DNA from: Streptomyces himastatinicus ATCC 53653
GTDB taxonomy: Bacteria > Actinomycetota > Actinomycetes > Streptomycetales > Streptomycetaceae
DNA length: 64,000 nt
Assembly: GCF_000158915.1 (NCBI RefSeq)
Contig: NZ_GG657754.1
Location: forward strand, 8,648,578 to 8,712,577
Direction: 5' to 3'
Shown piece by piece: positions 53,642 to 62,620 of this stretch. Under the pieces are notes generated by a model, which saw only the letters and a program-made list of their open reading frames with translations, did no database searches and was not told the DNA's origin. Position numbers and translations under genes: made by a program. Every line of letters begins with the position of its first letter. Within the stretch, counting starts at the first letter, position 1.

Positions 53642-54568
53642 ATGGCCTTGCACAGACTGCAGTCACTCACCGTCGGCGTGCCGAACGTGGCCGAGGCTGC
53701 CGACTACTACGTCGACTTCGGACTCGAACAGGTGGCACCCGGACGGTTCGTCACCGTCGAAGGCGGTGAACAGTTCTTCCTCCAACATTCCCCCGTCCGG
53801 CGCCTGCTGGCGATGACGGTCGCCGCCGACGACGGCGACGACCTGGACCGGATCGCCGCGAACCTGGAACGGCTCGAGCTGTCCTGCGAACGCGACGCCA
53901 ACGCCCTGCGTACCACGGAACCCATCGCCGGTATCTCGGTGGAAGTGCGCATCGCACCCCGGCTGACCCGGATCACCGTCCCGGCCACCCCGTACAACGG
54001 CCCCGGACGCCTGGACCGCGCCGGCACCCGGGCACCCGTACTCTCCCGCACCGACCCGGTCCGGCCCCTGGCCCTGGGCCACGTCGTCATCGGTTCGGTG
54101 GAACAGGAGTCGACACAGCGGTTCTTCACCGAAGGACTCGGATTCAAGGTCAGCGATGTCGTCCCCGGCTCGGCCGCGTTCCTGCGCTGCTCCACCGACC
54201 ACCACAACGTCCTGGTGCAGCAGGCGCCGCTCAACTTCCTGCACCACACCTCCTGGCAGGTGACGGATGTCGACGAGGTGGGCCGGGGCGCCACGCGCAT
54301 GCTCACCGAGCACCCGGAACGCCATGTGTGGGGGCTCGGCCGCCATCACATCGGCTCAAACTTCTTCTGGTACCTCAAGGATCCGGCCGGCAACTTCAGC
54401 GAGTACTACGCCGACATGGACTGCATCGTCGACGACCAGCTGTGGACGCCACGATCCTTCGAAGGAATGCAGGCGCTCTACACCTGGGGGCCTCCGCCGC
54501 CGCCGTCGTTCCTCGCTCCCGAAGACCTGGCCGCGCTGATGGCCGGCGCCCATAAGGCCAATAACTGA
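53642..54568 (+). CDS. two-domain VOC extradiol dioxygenase
   Basis: A 308-residue protein with two glyoxalase/VOC modules. The C-terminal module has the iron ligands of type I extradiol enzymes: His147 (LGHVVIG), His202 (LHHTSWQ) and Glu254 (NFSEYYADMD). It should open a catechol- or hydroxyquinol-like ring next to the hydroxyl pair. It starts 14 bases after the FAH gene. The aromatic substrate would be supplied by the FAD hydroxylase downstream. Confidence 0.9.
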   Translation: MALHRLQSLTVGVPNVAEAADYYVDFGLEQVAPGRFVTVEGGEQFFLQHSPVRRLLAMTVAADDGDDLDRIAANLERLELSCERDANALRTTEPIAGISVEVRIAPRLTRITVPATPYNGPGRLDRAGTRAPVLSRTDPVRPLALGHVVIGSVEQESTQRFFTEGLGFKVSDVVPGSAAFLRCSTDHHNVLVQQAPLNFLHHTSWQVTDVDEVGRGATRMLTEHPERHVWGLGRHHIGSNFFWYLKDPAGNFSEYYADMDCIVDDQLWTPRSFEGMQALYTWGPPPPPSFLAPEDLAALMAGAHKANN

Positions 54569-54755
54569 GAGCGCCCGACACCGTAAACCGCGGCGAGGCG
54601 CGTTGCCCCGCGCGCATCACACGGATGAGGCCCGAGCCGCATTCCTGCGCCGACCCGCCGTCGACGAGCCGCACGTAAGACACCTCCGCCCCTTTCCCGC
54701 AGCGCCGCGGTCCGCAGTCGCGACGGGTGAGACTGCTGAAATCGGAGCCAGAACA

Positions 54756-56057
54756 TTGAGCACACCAGCCTTCGTCCGTCGGCGCGGCCAACCGTCCCCG
54801 GGCCCTTCATCGCCGTCAGGCACCGCACTCGCCGTGGGCCTGGCTGTGATGACACTGGAGGGCTTCGACCTCGTCGCCTACGGTGCGACCACTCCGCTGC
54901 TGCTGGACTACCGTCCCTGGCACCTCTCCGTCGCCTTCGTCGGCCTGCTCGGCAGCCTCACTCCGATCGGCATGCTCGTCGGCTCCCTGCTGGTCGGCCA
55001 GTTCACCGACCGGTTCGGCCGGCGCCGCACGACCCTGATCAGTATCGCGGTGGTCAGTGCCGGGATGTTCGCCTGCGCCATGGCACCCCTTCCCTCACTG
55101 TTCGGCGCCGGCCGATTCGTCGTCGGGCTCGGTGTCGGTGCGATCTACCCGGCGATGGGCCCACTGATCTTCGAACTGGCCCCGGACAGGCGAAAGAACC
55201 TTTACTCGGGCATCGTCCAGTGTGGGACCGCCATCGGCGGTTCGTTCGCGGCCCTCGTCGCCAACACACTGCTGAGTGGGCACAGTTTCCACCAGGAGTA
55301 CCTGGTCGGCGGCATCGCCGGTCTGCTTCTGCTGCCCATGGCCTTCGTCTGGCTGCCCGAGTCCACGGAGTACCACCAGGCGGTCAGCGCGTCGGCCCCC
55401 GACCCCGGCAACCGTGGTGTCCGGCTGGTGCTCAGACCGCCCTACCGCGGCACCACCCTGATGTTCTGCGCCATGGCGGCCCTGTCGTTCTTGCTCATCT
55501 TCGGCATGAACACCTGGCTGCCGCGGCTGATGCAGACGGCGGACTATCCGCTCCAGGACTCACAGACCTTCCTCGTGCTGCTGAACCTCGGTGCCACCGT
55601 CGGCGGGCTCGCGATGGCGCTGCTGGCTGACCGTGCCGGATCGAGGGGCCCGATCACGGCCAGTTTCGCCCTCGGAGCCGCCGCGATCGTCGCCATGAGC
55701 GCCCAGCTGCCGCTGCCGGTGCTCTACGGCATCGTGATAGTCGGCGGCTGCGGCGCGGTCGGCGTCCAGGGACTGATCAACGTGTACATCTCACGTTCCT
55801 ACCCGGTGACCGCAAGGGCCAGCGCGGTGGGTGTCGCGCTCGGGGTGGGCCGCATCGGCGGCATCGCCGGCCCCACGTTCGGCGGCTGGATCCTCGCGGC
55901 CGGCCTGGAACCCCGCTGGAACTTCGTCCTCTTCGCCGTCCCCGCCGTCCTCGGCGCAGCCCTCGCCCTGGCTGTCGGCGGACGGACATCCCAGAATCAG
56001 GGCCGTCTCGCCCCCGCGCCGCGCGCCAAAGAGCCGACGGCCGGACACACAAAATGA
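54756..56057 (+). CDS. MFS transporter, aromatic acid:H+ symporter type
   Basis: A 433-residue, twelve-helix transporter. LEGFDLVAYGATTPLLL in the first helix (the D acidic motif of AAHS carriers), TDRFGRRRTTL in loop 2-3 and WLPESTEY after helix six are typical of benzoate/vanillate-type importers such as PcaK. The TTG at 54756 is preferred since GGAG lies eight bases upstream and the first helix soon follows. It probably brings in the aromatic acid degraded by the operon. Confidence 0.88.
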   Translation: MSTPAFVRRRGQPSPGPSSPSGTALAVGLAVMTLEGFDLVAYGATTPLLLDYRPWHLSVAFVGLLGSLTPIGMLVGSLLVGQFTDRFGRRRTTLISIAVVSAGMFACAMAPLPSLFGAGRFVVGLGVGAIYPAMGPLIFELAPDRRKNLYSGIVQCGTAIGGSFAALVANTLLSGHSFHQEYLVGGIAGLLLLPMAFVWLPESTEYHQAVSASAPDPGNRGVRLVLRPPYRGTTLMFCAMAALSFLLIFGMNTWLPRLMQTADYPLQDSQTFLVLLNLGATVGGLAMALLADRAGSRGPITASFALGAAAIVAMSAQLPLPVLYGIVIVGGCGAVGVQGLINVYISRSYPVTARASAVGVALGVGRIGGIAGPTFGGWILAAGLEPRWNFVLFAVPAVLGAALALAVGGRTSQNQGRLAPAPRAKEPTAGHTK

Positions 56058-57556
56058 AAGAGCACATCATGGACACCTACGACGTCGCCGTCGTCGGCTG
56101 CGGCCCGGTCGGACTGGCTCTCGCACGACTGCTGGCCATGAAGGGGCTCCGGGTCGCCGCCATCGACCCCAACCGGCTCGTCTGCCAGCATCCGCGCGCC
56201 ACGCATCTCGACGACGAGACCATGCGCCTTCTGCAGACCCTTGGCGCGCAGGACATGGAACACCAGTTCCTGCGCCAAGCCGCCTGGACACTCCACCGGG
56301 AGGACGGGCAGGCCTTCCTCCAGCAGAAGCTGCCCGAGGAGGAGTCCGACCAGGGCTGGCGCACCGACTACCAGTTCCACCAGCCCGACTTCGAGTCGCG
56401 GCTGCGGGGTCTGCTGGCGGCCGACGCGAACGCGGACCTCTGGTTCGGCTGGATGGCCACCGCGATCGAGCAGGACGACAAAGCGGTGCGGCTCACGCTG
56501 CTCGACCGGTCGACCGGAGCCGAAACCACTCTCACGGCCGGCTACGCCGTCGGCTCCGACGGCGCCAACTCCTTCGTCCGGCAGGCGATGAACGCCGAAG
56601 TCGAGGACCTCCACGGCACTCAGCGTTCCCTCATCGTCGACATCCACCCCTTCGAACACCCTGCACAGCTCCCGGCGGACAGCGGATTCATCTGGTGCGA
56701 GGGGAAGCGGCCCGTGACCTACGTCCCGATCTTCCCGCCCATGCTCCGCTTCGAGTTCATGCTGCTCGACGAGGACGACGCGGCAGAGCTCGAACGACCG
56801 CAGTCGGTGTACGACCTGCTGAGCCGCTGGCTGGAACCGGGCAGCTACCGCATCATGCGTACTGACACCTACGAATGGCACGCCCGGCTCGTGCACGGCT
56901 GGCGGTCCGACCGTCTGCTGCTCGCCGGCGACGCCGCGCACGAAATGCCTCCCATGCTCGGCCAGGGCATGTGCTCCGGGCTGCGCGATGCCGCGAACGT
57001 GGCGTGGAAGCTCGCCGCCGTGGTCAAGGGCGAAAGTCCCCAAGCACTGCTCGACACCTACGAAAGCGAGCGGGCTGCGCACGTGCGCCCTTACATCGAG
57101 GAATCCGCTCGGCAGTCCAACCTGATCGAAGCCCTCGGAATGGGCGCGTTCCCGGAGCTGAACGGAACGCAGACGATCGAGAGGTACCGGCCGCTGCTGG
57201 GGCCAGGCGTGGTTGTCCAGCCCGGCGGAGGCATCGGGCAACTGAGCCCGCAGCCACGCGGGGCGAACGGGGAGAAGCTGGACGATGTGAGCGGATACGG
57301 CTTCACCGTCGTGGGGAAGCCGGAGGTCACGTCCGCCGTGTCCGTGGATGTGCAGCAGCTATGGCGCCAACTCGGCGTGGTGGCCGTCCCGGAGACGGGG
57401 CCGGTCATCGACCGCTGGCTGGCCGAACACGCGGCGGCAGCGGCAATCATCCGTCCGGATCGCTACACCTTCGCGCTCGCCGCCGACACGGCGGAACTGG
57501 AGCGGGCCACCCGCGACCTGGCGCGGACGGTATCGGTACAGGAGGTGGGCGCGTGA
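56054..57556 (+). CDS. FAD-dependent aromatic hydroxylase (MhpA-like)
   Basis: A 500-residue group A flavoprotein monooxygenase. FAD-binding VVGCGPVG at residues 14-20, a DG element in VGSDGANSFVR, the second FAD motif GDAAHEMPPMLGQG (Asp293) and a C-terminal thioredoxin-like domain are all as in MhpA/PheA-type enzymes. It would add an OH beside a phenolic hydroxyl using NAD(P)H and O2. The ATG overlaps the MFS stop by four bases; ATG at 56069 is possible. Its likely role is converting orcinol or resorcinol to the trihydroxy ring cut by the dioxygenase. Confidence 0.92.
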   Translation: MKEHIMDTYDVAVVGCGPVGLALARLLAMKGLRVAAIDPNRLVCQHPRATHLDDETMRLLQTLGAQDMEHQFLRQAAWTLHREDGQAFLQQKLPEEESDQGWRTDYQFHQPDFESRLRGLLAADANADLWFGWMATAIEQDDKAVRLTLLDRSTGAETTLTAGYAVGSDGANSFVRQAMNAEVEDLHGTQRSLIVDIHPFEHPAQLPADSGFIWCEGKRPVTYVPIFPPMLRFEFMLLDEDDAAELERPQSVYDLLSRWLEPGSYRIMRTDTYEWHARLVHGWRSDRLLLAGDAAHEMPPMLGQGMCSGLRDAANVAWKLAAVVKGESPQALLDTYESERAAHVRPYIEESARQSNLIEALGMGAFPELNGTQTIERYRPLLGPGVVVQPGGGIGQLSPQPRGANGEKLDDVSGYGFTVVGKPEVTSAVSVDVQQLWRQLGVVAVPETGPVIDRWLAEHAAAAAIIRPDRYTFALAADTAELERATRDLARTVSVQEVGA

Positions 57557-58395
57557 AGGAGTACGCGGCCGGAATGACGTGGGGGGAGGGCCCCCGCTGG
57601 CAGCGCGGTGCACTGTGGCTGTCCGACACCCAGGGCGGAAAGCTGTGGACCGACCACGACGGCCCCTGGCGCGGCATCCCGCTGGACGCCATCCCCAACG
57701 GCCTTTGGTTCCTGCCGGACGGGCGGCTGGTCGGGGCCATGATGCATCAACGGCGTATCGGCGTGTGGACCGGTGAGCGATTCGACACCTACGCGGACCT
57801 GAGCGCGGTGGCCACCGGTCCGCTCGGCGACATGGTCGGCGACCCGCACGGCAACCTTTACGTGGATGACGTCGGCTTCGCCGCGCACGCCGGTGAGCCA
57901 TTGCGACCGGGTCGGCTGCTGCGCGTTGCGGCGGACGGAGCGGTACATGTGGCCGCCGAAGACGTTGAGTTCCCCAACGGGCTGACCTTCGTCGGCGACG
58001 GCCGCACTCTGGTTGTCGCCGAGACCACCCGGCAACGACTGACCGCCTTCACCGTCGCAGACGACGGTGCCCTCACGGACCGTCGCACCTACGCCGACCT
58101 CGCCCACCTGATCGGCGACGACGTCCGGCCGGACGGAATCTGGTCGACACAAGACGGAGTCTGGGTGGCCACCACGACCGGACACGCCGTCGCCCTGGTG
58201 CGGGAGAACGAGCTGGTCACCTCGATCGGCACCGGGACGCTGCTGCCGATCGCATGCTGCAGCGACGGCGGGAACCGGCTCTTCGTCACCCTCGCCGACA
58301 CCCATGGCCTCCCCCTGGGCGAGGCCATGGCCACAAAGGCAGTGCACACGACGGTCGCACTGCTCGAAGTACCGAAGGCGGGGGACACCTCATGA
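57553..58395 (+). CDS. SMP-30/gluconolactonase-family lactonase
   Basis: A 280-residue six-bladed beta-propeller. GMTWGEGPRW carries the metal-binding Glu, PNGLWFLPDG and FPNGLTFVGDG the Asn ligands, and DGIWSTQDGVWVA the Asp ligand. Such enzymes hydrolyse lactones with a divalent metal. The GTG overlaps the hydroxylase stop by four bases. In this operon it might open an enol-lactone or pyrone formed when the trioxo acid cyclises; this is inference. Confidence 0.88.
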   Translation: MKEYAAGMTWGEGPRWQRGALWLSDTQGGKLWTDHDGPWRGIPLDAIPNGLWFLPDGRLVGAMMHQRRIGVWTGERFDTYADLSAVATGPLGDMVGDPHGNLYVDDVGFAAHAGEPLRPGRLLRVAADGAVHVAAEDVEFPNGLTFVGDGRTLVVAETTRQRLTAFTVADDGALTDRRTYADLAHLIGDDVRPDGIWSTQDGVWVATTTGHAVALVRENELVTSIGTGTLLPIACCSDGGNRLFVTLADTHGLPLGEAMATKAVHTTVALLEVPKAGDTS

Positions 58396-60392
58396 GCACG
58401 AAGCCACCGGACTGGACCCCGACGACACAGGCTGTCGAAAACGCCCGGATCACCGACTTCACACGGTTCGCCGCACAGCACGCAGGACGTGACCTGAGCG
58501 GTGACTACCACAAGCTGTGGGCGTGGTCGGTTGACGACGTGAGCGGCTTCTGGGCCGCGGTGTGGGACTACTTCCGTCTGCCCGAGCGCCCAGCGGGACC
58601 CGCGCTGGCGACCGAGGCCATGCCGGGAAGCGTGTGGTTCCCCGGCAGCACGCTGAACTACACGGCCGAGGTGTTCCGCGACCGGACCGGCACCGACACC
58701 GCCGTCATCACGGTGACCGAGGACACCGGCCCGGTGGCCATCACCTGGCACCAACTGCGCCGCCAGGTCGCCTCACTCGCGCAGGCACTCACCGGACTTG
58801 GCGTGCGCATGGGTGACCGGGTGGTGGGATACCTCCCCAACGGGGTACAGGCCATCACAGCCTTCCTCGCCACCGCCAGCCTGGGCGCGACCTGGGCGGT
58901 GTGCGGGCAGGACTACACCGTGGCCGCGGCCGAAGCTCGGTTCACACAACTCCAGCCGACCGTGCTGATCGCCGGGACCGGCTACCTCCACGGCGGGAAG
59001 CACATCGACCGCTGTCCCGACGTACAAGCCCTGCGCGACGCACTGCCGACCCTGGCGGCGACCGTCGTCGTAGGGGACGCGACACGGGTGCCCGACGCCC
59101 TTGAGTGGTCCGCGCTCACCGAGCACGACGCCGACTTCGCACCCCGCCCCGTCCCGTTCGACCATCCGCTGTGGGTCGTGTTCTCCTCGGGCACGACCGG
59201 ACGGCCGAAGGGCATCGTGCACGGGCACGGCGGGGTCGTGCTCGAGCAGCTCAAAAACCTGGGCCTACAGCTTGACCTGCGCGCCGGGGACCGCCTGCTG
59301 TGGCACACCACACCGAGCTGGATGATGTGGAACGTCTTGGTCGCTGGTCTGCTGCTGGGTGCCACAGCCGTGTGTTACGAGGGCAGCCCGACGTATCCCG
59401 ATACCGATGCGCTCTGGCAGCTCGCGGCCGGCCTGGAGGTGAAGGTCCTGGGTACCAGCCCCGGCTACCTGGCGGCGTGTCGCAAGGCCGGCGTGCGGAT
59501 CACCGACCACTGTCCGGCCTCGCTCGAGCGCCTGGGCGTCACCGGCTCGACGTTCCCCGGCGACCTGCAGCACTGGGTCGCCGGCGAGCTCGGGCCCCGG
59601 GCACAGGTGGTGTGTACCAGCGGCGGCACCGACGTGGTCACCGCGTTCATCGGTGCCACCCCCACCACTCCGGTCTGGGCCGGGGAGCTGTCCGCCCCCT
59701 GCCTGGGCGTGTCCGTGGAAGCCTTCGGCCCGGACGGGAAGCCGGTGCGGGGCGAGGTGGGGGAACTGGTAGTACTCCGGCCCATGCCGTCGATGCCGCT
59801 CTCCTTCTGGGAGGATCCGGACGGCTCCCGCTACCGCAACGCCTACTTCGACGTATACCCGGGAGTGTGGCGGCACGGCGACTGGATCACCATCACCGAT
59901 CAGGGCTCGGTGATCATGCATGGCCGGTCCGACGCGACCCTGAACCGCCACGGCATACGCATGGGCAGCAGCGACATATACGGCCCGGTGGAGGAGCTCG
60001 AGGAGATCGCAGAAGCTCTCGTCGTCGGGATCGAGCAGGACGGCGGCGACTACTGGATGCCGTTGTTCGTCACCACCACCGACGGCACTGACGTCGACGA
60101 CGTGCTGCGCGAGAAGATCCGCAACGCCATACGCCACGGAGCCTCCCCCCGCCACGTACCCGACGAGATCATCCAAGCCCCCGGTATCCCGCACACCCGC
60201 ACCGGCAAGAAACTCGAAGTCCCCGTGAAACGTCTGCTGCGCGGAGACGCTCAGGACACCGTGGTCGACCCCGGCAGCGTTGACAGACCAGAACTCATCG
60301 ACTGGTACGCACGGATCGGCGCCGCTCACCGTACGCGACGTGGCACCGCTCTCGGTTCCGCTCCGTCCCGATCAGCGAACGGCAGACCCTAG
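58392..60392 (+). CDS. acetoacetyl-CoA synthetase
   Basis: A 666-residue ANL-family acyl-CoA ligase. It has the acetoacetyl-CoA synthetase N-terminal extension (FTRFAAQHAGRDLSGDYHKL, AMPGSVWFPGSTLNYTAEVF), AMP-binding VVFSSGTTGRPKGIVHGHGG, GDWITITDQGSVIMHGRSD and the adenylating Lys in RTGKKLEVPVK. It activates acetoacetate, or a related 3-oxo acid, with ATP and CoA. The ATG overlaps the lactonase stop by four bases, tying it to ring degradation: it takes the 3-oxo acid released by the FAH enzyme. Confidence 0.93.
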   Translation: MSTKPPDWTPTTQAVENARITDFTRFAAQHAGRDLSGDYHKLWAWSVDDVSGFWAAVWDYFRLPERPAGPALATEAMPGSVWFPGSTLNYTAEVFRDRTGTDTAVITVTEDTGPVAITWHQLRRQVASLAQALTGLGVRMGDRVVGYLPNGVQAITAFLATASLGATWAVCGQDYTVAAAEARFTQLQPTVLIAGTGYLHGGKHIDRCPDVQALRDALPTLAATVVVGDATRVPDALEWSALTEHDADFAPRPVPFDHPLWVVFSSGTTGRPKGIVHGHGGVVLEQLKNLGLQLDLRAGDRLLWHTTPSWMMWNVLVAGLLLGATAVCYEGSPTYPDTDALWQLAAGLEVKVLGTSPGYLAACRKAGVRITDHCPASLERLGVTGSTFPGDLQHWVAGELGPRAQVVCTSGGTDVVTAFIGATPTTPVWAGELSAPCLGVSVEAFGPDGKPVRGEVGELVVLRPMPSMPLSFWEDPDGSRYRNAYFDVYPGVWRHGDWITITDQGSVIMHGRSDATLNRHGIRMGSSDIYGPVEELEEIAEALVVGIEQDGGDYWMPLFVTTTDGTDVDDVLREKIRNAIRHGASPRHVPDEIIQAPGIPHTRTGKKLEVPVKRLLRGDAQDTVVDPGSVDRPELIDWYARIGAAHRTRRGTALGSAPSRSANGRP

Positions 60393-60523
60393 AGCATTGA
60401 ACGCTGCCCCGGGCTGCCCGACGCCGAGGCCAGCAGCATCGTTCCTGATAGCGGGGCCAGTCTGTCCGAGACCTGCCTACCGCCTCCGATCACCGCCACA
60501 CGGCACGACGAAGGAGCCCTGCC

Positions 60524-61486
60524 ATGACCTACATCGCGTTGGAAGAAGCTTTCATCATCCCGGAGTTGTTCTCGCGCCAGCCCTCGTCGCCCCAGAAGAT
60601 CCAGGTCAGCGACCAGTACGTCAAGGACTGGGGACGACGCCTGGGTGACTTTGAGGAGCACCGTCTTCCCGACATGGACGCACACGGCATCGACATTCAG
60701 ATCCTGTCGCTGAGCGTCCCCGGCATCCAAGCCGACACCGACGCCGGCGCCGCCGTCGACAACGCCCAGTTTGCCAACGACTTCCTCGCCCAGACCATCG
60801 CCCGCCACCCCACCCGCTTCAGGGGGTTCGCCGCCCTGCCCCTGCAGGACCCTGCCGCCGCCGTGACCGAACTCCAACGCTGCGTCGAGCAGCTCGGATT
60901 CAACGGTGCCTTGGTCAACGACCACACGCAGGGCCGATACCTGGACGATCCCGCATATGAGGAACTGTGGAGCGCGTTGGAAGAGCTCCGTGTGCCGTTG
61001 TATCTGCACCCCGGCTCGCTGCCCTGCGACGACTGGCACGTGATGCGCGGACGGCCCGAGATGTACGGGGCCAGCTGGAGCTGGCAGGCCGAAACCGGCG
61101 GCCACGCCATGCGGCTTATCTATGCCGGAGTGTTCGACCGGCACCCCGCCGCAACCCTGATCCTCGGGCACCTCGGCGAGTTCCTGCCGTTCCAACGCTC
61201 CCGCATCGACTCGCGCTACCGCTCGCTCCGGGTCGACGAACCGCTCCAGCGGATGCCGTCGCAGTACTTCGGGAGCAACATCCTGATCACCACGAGCGGG
61301 GTACTGGCCCCGGAGGCCGTACAAGCCGCCGTGCTGACCATCGGGGCCGACGCGGTCATGTTCGCGGTCGACTACCCGTACGAGGTTACGGCCGACGCGG
61401 TGGCCTCGATCGAGAAGGCTGACCTTCCATCCCAGGTGAAGGAGAAGGTTGCCCATCTGAACGCCAGACGTGTGCTGCGCATCTGA
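60524..61486 (+). CDS. amidohydrolase-family aromatic decarboxylase (dihydroxybenzoate type)
   Basis: A 320-residue TIM-barrel protein of the ACMSD group. The start IALEEAFIIPE, the ligand His in PLYLHPGSLP and the Asp in MFAVDYPYE match gamma-resorcylate and carboxyvanillate decarboxylases. The second N-terminal ligand, a His in the EEH form, is Ala here. It would remove CO2 from a dihydroxybenzoate ortho to a hydroxyl. AAGGAG precedes the ATG; a 131-base gap separates it from the ligase gene, so it may also have its own promoter. It is the likely entry enzyme of the pathway. Confidence 0.88.
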   Translation: MTYIALEEAFIIPELFSRQPSSPQKIQVSDQYVKDWGRRLGDFEEHRLPDMDAHGIDIQILSLSVPGIQADTDAGAAVDNAQFANDFLAQTIARHPTRFRGFAALPLQDPAAAVTELQRCVEQLGFNGALVNDHTQGRYLDDPAYEELWSALEELRVPLYLHPGSLPCDDWHVMRGRPEMYGASWSWQAETGGHAMRLIYAGVFDRHPAATLILGHLGEFLPFQRSRIDSRYRSLRVDEPLQRMPSQYFGSNILITTSGVLAPEAVQAAVLTIGADAVMFAVDYPYEVTADAVASIEKADLPSQVKEKVAHLNARRVLRI

Positions 61487-61830
61487 CCGCAGTGCCTCGT
61501 CGGCAAGGTCGCCCAGCTCGGGCAGGGGGTCTGGTCCGGAGAAGACGGCGTGGCGGGCGAGCCGCTCGGCAGCCGTGGGATGCTCGCCGAACAGGAGCGC
61601 CAGACCCCGCCGGTGCGACTCCCTGTTCTGCTGCTTCGGCTGGGCATCGGAGTCAGCCGACAGCCGCACCATGCTCTGCCGCCCCCTACTTGTCCAGCTC
61701 GCAACCGCCGCGCCGACCTTCGGCGCGACGGCCGGAGCGGTGGCGCCGACGGGGGAGGAGGCGGACACGGGCATCGCACCCTCCCCGGCGGGTGATCAGC
61801 TGTCAGATGGAGTCCGGGGCCAAGCCCGGG
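61487..61830. other. spacer with a possible gene relic on the minus strand
   Basis: Between convergent genes, the minus strand reads a plausible protein segment (ALLFGEHPTAAERLARHAVF, SGPDPLPELGDLADEALRS) preceded by GATAPAVAPKVGAAVASW. It may be the N-terminal remnant of an unknown actinomycete protein whose rest was displaced by the decarboxylase gene. No family was recognised. Confidence 0.3.
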
Positions 61831-62496
61831 TCATCCCCGCACTGGGGGCAGGAGGGCCGCGATCTCGGCTGCCGGGCGGGCTGTGTGCAGGCTGAGCAGG
61901 TCGGCGATCAGGTCGTCCAGGGGTGGCCAGGGAATGTTCCCGTGGTCGTTGTAGAGGCTGACCAGGCCGTGCAGCGCGGTCCAGAGCATGAGGCCGGCCT
62001 GCCACTGCTGCTCCGCCGAGGGCTGCCTGCGCTCTCCCTCGGCGGCGGCCGCCAGGGAGGTCACGACGGCCTCGAGCAGTTCGGCCCCGGCGCCGTGCGC
62101 TGATCCGGGGACAAGGTCGTCCGGCATCCGCCCGCCGAAGAGAGTGCGGTAATGGCCGGGCTGGCCGACTCCCCAGCGCACGTAGGCCGCGCACCGGGCG
62201 ACGAGGTCGACCAGTGGATCCGGGGCTGACTGCGCGGCCTGGTCCATCAAACGGGCCAGTTCCTCATAGCGCAGCCGCAGCACGTGCTGGATCAATGCGC
62301 TCAGGTCGGGGAAGTGGCTGTAAATGCTGGCAGGTGCCACCCCCACCTCACGCGCTACCTGCCGCAGCGTCAGCGTCTCCGGCTGATCAAGGGTGGACAG
62401 CAGCTTCGCCGCGGCGTCTACGAGCTGGGCCTTGAGAACCTGCCCCTGCCCGCGCGGATTGCGGCGACGGGGAGCGGAGCGCTCCTGAGACGACAT
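61831..62496 (-). CDS. TetR-family regulator with TetR_C_33-like domain
   Basis: A 221-residue TetR protein: LVDAAAKLLSTLDQPETLTL with RQVAREVGVAPASIYSHFPD forms the HTH, and RWGVGQPGHYRTLFGGRMPD plus WTALHGLVSLYND the ligand domain. The start ATG at 62496 is followed by a basic SQERSAPRRRNPRG leader. It is divergent from the NAD(P)-binding gene and three operator-like repeats lie between them. Confidence 0.9.
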   Translation of the reverse strand: MSSQERSAPRRRNPRGQGQVLKAQLVDAAAKLLSTLDQPETLTLRQVAREVGVAPASIYSHFPDLSALIQHVLRLRYEELARLMDQAAQSAPDPLVDLVARCAAYVRWGVGQPGHYRTLFGGRMPDDLVPGSAHGAGAELLEAVVTSLAAAAEGERRQPSAEQQWQAGLMLWTALHGLVSLYNDHGNIPWPPLDDLIADLLSLHTARPAAEIAALLPPVRG

Positions 62497-62523
62497 CTTC
62501 GCCCCCTTCCAGTGCGAACAGTT

Positions 62524-62608
62524 GACCAACAGATGTTCACCGTACAGGCAGCCACGCCTTGACATCACTAACCAACGGTTGTTTACTGAAGTAACCAACA
62601 GTTGTTCA
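62524..62608. promoter_or_regulatory. triplicated TetR operator candidates
   Basis: AACCAACGGTTGTT (62570) and AACCAACAGTTGTT (62593) are near-identical dyads with core CAACNGTTG. A third, weaker copy GACCAACAGATGTTC lies at 62524. The strong pair flanks the likely promoter of the plus-strand gene; the weak one is close to the TetR start. Confidence 0.65.
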
Positions 62609-62620
62609 GTTAGAGGATGA

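Noticed and set aside
60389..61774. A long minus-strand gene opposite the decarboxylase
   Set aside because: The decarboxylase is clearly coding. Only the small part outside it (61487-61774) looks at all protein-like, and it is noted there.
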